A DNA stretch of 7,841 bases from Actinomycetota bacterium. GTDB taxonomy: Bacteria > Actinomycetota > Actinomycetes > Nanopelagicales > Nanopelagicaceae. Each line of letters opens with the position of its first letter. The first letter of the stretch is position 1. The notes beneath the pieces were generated by a model, which saw nothing but the letters and a program-made list of their open reading frames with translations, had not been told where the DNA came from and did no database searches. The stretch is taken from positions 1-7,841 of the forward strand of contig CANKCT010000034.1 in the NCBI GenBank assembly GCA_947480465.1, given 5' to 3'. Positions 6,026 through 7,841 of this stretch are shown here, piece after piece. Position numbers and translations under genes: made by a program.

Positions 6026-6675
6026 GGTGCAACCTTAGTGAAAATATCGGCACCAGGTAAATGATCACTTATCTGAATTCCACGACGACCAACAGTTATG
6101 TAGACCAGATAAGCCCCTGCTTCACGTATCAAATATCTAAAGCCCGAGTTCGAAATTGTGTTTGGCCCGCTTTGCACAGGTGAGCACGTACTTACCACGC
6201 CTTGATCATTTGCCATGGTCATTGCACGCTGGCAATGGTACGGATCCGTGACGATGATGACATCACTAACCATACGTTTTTTCATTAACTTGGCGTATGC
6301 CTTTGTGCTTACTAAAGTATCGCGACCTTCTTCGATTGCAATAATCTTTTTCCTAGGTACGCCATTTGCGATGAGCCAAGTTTTTCCAGAGGCAGCTTCT
6401 GTCGTTCTATCCCCTGGTGCCCCAGCTCCAACGGTGATGATTGTTGGCGCAAAACCCAATTCAAAAATTCGTTGTGCTTCCTTTAGTCGCGCTTCAAGTG
6501 CTTCTCCTGGTTTACCGTTGAGCTGAGCAGTGCCTAGAACAACGATGACATCAGCATTTCTGACAATTGGATTATTCGCAGCTCCCCATACTTTTGAAAC
6601 CGCGTAACCAGGAGCAATCAGCGCCACAATTAAAATGAGAGTTATTGTGCGACGTATCCATCGGAATAAAAACAT
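6022..6675 (-). CDS. YdcF/SanA-like DUF218 membrane-anchored protein (217 aa)
   Basis: The protein has a basic N-terminus (RWIRR), one hydrophobic helix (about 10-29) that is probably an anchor or uncleaved signal, and a DUF218 (YdcF/SanA) domain from about 41. Family marks are ADVIVVLGTAQ (41-51), the Arg-Leu in EARLKEAQRIFELG, the glycine loop IITVGAGAPGDRTTEA, NGVPRKKIIAIEEGRDT (104-120), and VTDPYHCQRA (142-151). The Glu-x2-Arg-Asp-Thr segment replaces the more usual Glu-x2-Ser-x-Asn-Thr pattern. In this family SanA affects envelope permeability and vancomycin sensitivity, and YdcF binds S-adenosylmethionine; the biochemical role is otherwise undefined, so none is assigned. The ATG at 6675 directly follows the dusB stop (TAAATG), with GGGGGGA as ribosome binding site inside the last dusB codons. 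The 3' end overlaps dgt by 4 nt. It is clearly co-translated with its neighbours. Confidence 0.88.
   Translation of the reverse strand: MFLFRWIRRTITLILIVALIAPGYAVSKVWGAANNPIVRNADVIVVLGTAQLNGKPGEALEARLKEAQRIFELGFAPTIITVGAGAPGDRTTEAASGKTWLIANGVPRKKIIAIEEGRDTLVSTKAYAKLMKKRMVSDVIIVTDPYHCQRAMTMANDQGVVSTCSPVQSGPNTISNSGFRYLIREAGAYLVYITVGRRGIQISDHLPGADIFTKVAP
6033..6036 (-). promoter_or_regulatory. Ribosome binding site for the dgt GTG start
   Basis: AAGG on the minus strand, within the final ydcF codons, lies 7 nt before the GTG at 6025. It supports the GTG start and the 4-nt overlap. The same bases form TAAGGT, 6 nt from GTG, which also matches TANNNT, but within coding sequence and with a ribosome binding site present this is less convincing as a promoter. 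Confidence 0.45.
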
Positions 6676-7841
6676 TTATCCCCCCGAAAACGCGTCTTCT
6701 AGTTCAACGTGCACTAATTCATCTGGATCATTAAGCCAGCCATCTGGCAATGTCGGTGGTCGCCCATGACTAGTGCGACCCCGGGGCTTATCGCCAACTT
6801 CAACCGGATATGGCTGATCCTCTAACTGATCAAGAAGATTTCGCATTTCATTCAGTGAGCTCACCATTCCTAGGTCGTGGCGAATTTCCCGCGGCACTCG
6901 AAAACCTTTCAAGTACCAAGCCATGTGCTTGCGCATATCGCGCATTCCACGATCCTCTGACTCTAGGTACTCAACAATCAAATTTGCGTGTCTAAACATG
7001 ACTTCACGCACTTGATGCAAAGTTGGGGTCAACTCTTTTTCTACACCTTTAAGCGCTGAAACTAAATCGGTAAACAACCATGGCCGACCTAAACAGCCTC
7101 GACCAACAACTACACCAGCACAACTAGTTTGAGCGACCATATTCACGGCATCATGTCCTGACCAAATATCGCCATTGCCTAAAACTGGGACTCCGCTTGG
7201 TTTTAAATGTTCAACCAGGCGAGCAATTGCAGACCAATCGGCTTTGCCTTCATACATCTGGGCTGCGGTGCGCGCATGTAATGCAACCCAAGCAACACCC
7301 AAATCAGCAGCAGACTGAGCTGCTTCTAAATATGTGTGGTGATCACTATCGATTCCAATTCGCATTTTTACGGTTACTGGAATTCCAAATGGTTTAGCTG
7401 CTTCAACTGCCGCTTGCACAATATTAGAAAATAGTTTGCGTTTAAATGGAAGTGCTGCTCCCCCACCTTTGCGAGTCACCTTTGGCACAGGACATCCAAA
7501 GTTCATATCAATGTGATCAGCTAGGTTTTCTTTGCCAATCATGGTCACGGCAGCTCGCATAGTTGTTGGATCAACGCTATATAACTGCACCGAACGCGGC
7601 CATTCATCTTTGCCTGGAACAATCATTCGCAACGTTTCTGGACGGCGCTCAATGAGAGCTCGAGCAGTAACCATCTCAGAGACAAATAAGCCAGCTCCTT
7701 GTTCGCGGCACAATGTACGAAAGGGAGCATTAGTTATTCCGGCCATCGGCGCAAGTACAACCGGCGGATCAATGTAATGATCACCGCTTGCTAATGGAAG
7801 TAAGAGAGGCTTTAGCAACCTAGTAAACGTGGTGCTAGCCA
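6676..7841 (-). CDS. dusB: tRNA-dihydrouridine synthase DusB (5' end at or just beyond the window edge)
   Basis: Dus enzymes are FMN- and NADPH-dependent and reduce uridine to dihydrouridine in the tRNA D-loop. The TIM-barrel opens with PPVVLAPMAGITNAPFR, followed by VSEMV, the catalytic loop HIDMNFGCPVPKVTRKGGGAAL with the general-acid Cys, VTVKMRIG (FMN-contacting Lys), LHARTAAQMYEGKADW, the phosphate-binding VLGNGDIWS and VGRGCLGRPWLF, and a C-terminal helical tRNA-binding domain with RKHMAWYLKGF. This combination points to the DusB/NifR3 branch; the catalytic Cys is residue 109 counted from a TTG at 7818. That TTG has neither a ribosome binding site nor a -10 box, and the frame stays open to the edge, where bases 7841-7840 form the last two bases of an NTG codon. 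The true start is probably that codon, one base outside the window, adding 8 residues. The last codons carry the ydcF ribosome binding site. Confidence 0.92.
   Translation of the reverse strand, partial: ASTTFTRLLKPLLLPLASGDHYIDPPVVLAPMAGITNAPFRTLCREQGAGLFVSEMVTARALIERRPETLRMIVPGKDEWPRSVQLYSVDPTTMRAAVTMIGKENLADHIDMNFGCPVPKVTRKGGGAALPFKRKLFSNIVQAAVEAAKPFGIPVTVKMRIGIDSDHHTYLEAAQSAADLGVAWVALHARTAAQMYEGKADWSAIARLVEHLKPSGVPVLGNGDIWSGHDAVNMVAQTSCAGVVVGRGCLGRPWLFTDLVSALKGVEKELTPTLHQVREVMFRHANLIVEYLESEDRGMRDMRKHMAWYLKGFRVPREIRHDLGMVSSLNEMRNLLDQLEDQPYPVEVGDKPRGRTSHGRPPTLPDGWLNDPDELVHVELEDAFSGG
6680..6685 (-). promoter_or_regulatory. G6 tract acting as ribosome binding site for ydcF
   Basis: The minus strand reads GGGGGGATAAATG: the two final glycine codons and the stop of dusB, then the ydcF ATG. 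The G-run is the only anti-SD-like element before ydcF and lies 4 nt from the ATG. It is also a homopolymer inside coding sequence. Confidence 0.45.

Noticed and set aside
1..7841. A defence system, toxin–antitoxin pair, CRISPR array or mobile element
   Set aside because: No repeats with spacers, transposase, nuclease/effector pairs or phage-like genes are visible; dgt-type dNTPases can have antiviral roles, but its operon with dnaG points to housekeeping.

Overview
The window reads as chromosomal core sequence from an actinobacterium of moderate-to-low G+C, densely packed with genes. The proteins look actinobacterial (galactokinase C-terminus, HtrA-like protease, the dgt–dnaG pair, a Rieske protein with an internal twin-arginine segment), but by eye the base composition is well below that of most actinobacteria and intergenic gaps are tiny. 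That combination resembles the streamlined freshwater lineages (acI / Nanopelagicales type). The lineage is an inference from composition and protein style, not an identification.

Layout: the plus strand holds only the 3' end of a galactokinase gene (1-410). Everything else is on the minus strand. Read in transcription order from the right edge: dusB (tRNA-dihydrouridine synthase), a YdcF/SanA-type DUF218 membrane protein, dgt (dNTP triphosphohydrolase), dnaG (primase), tRNA-Asn(GTT), a fused DoxX–Rieske membrane protein, an exported HtrA-like serine protease with a PDZ domain, and a 79-residue ACT-domain protein whose 3' end overlaps galK tail to tail by 20 bp. No stretch longer than about 80 bp lacks a gene.

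The first four minus-strand genes are packed as an operon: dusB and ydcF are joined as TAAATG, ydcF and dgt overlap by 4 nt (GTGA), and dgt and dnaG are 9 nt apart. The group combines tRNA modification, envelope function, dNTP pool control and replication priming. The downstream units (tRNA-Asn, DoxX–Rieske, protease, ACT) each have a plausible promoter of their own. Three minus-strand genes (ACT, DoxX–Rieske, dnaG) have no Shine-Dalgarno sequence but carry a TANNNT hexamer 6-7 nt before the ATG, the layout expected of leaderless transcripts.

I found no mobile element, CRISPR array, phage gene or clear intrinsic terminator, and no evidence of an entirely new multi-gene system. The most unusual item is the single-chain DoxX–Rieske protein (1885-2784): a four-helix DoxX/DoxD-type domain, an apparent internal twin-arginine segment, and an exported Rieske domain whose cluster-binding loop lacks both of the usual hydroxyl hydrogen-bond donors.
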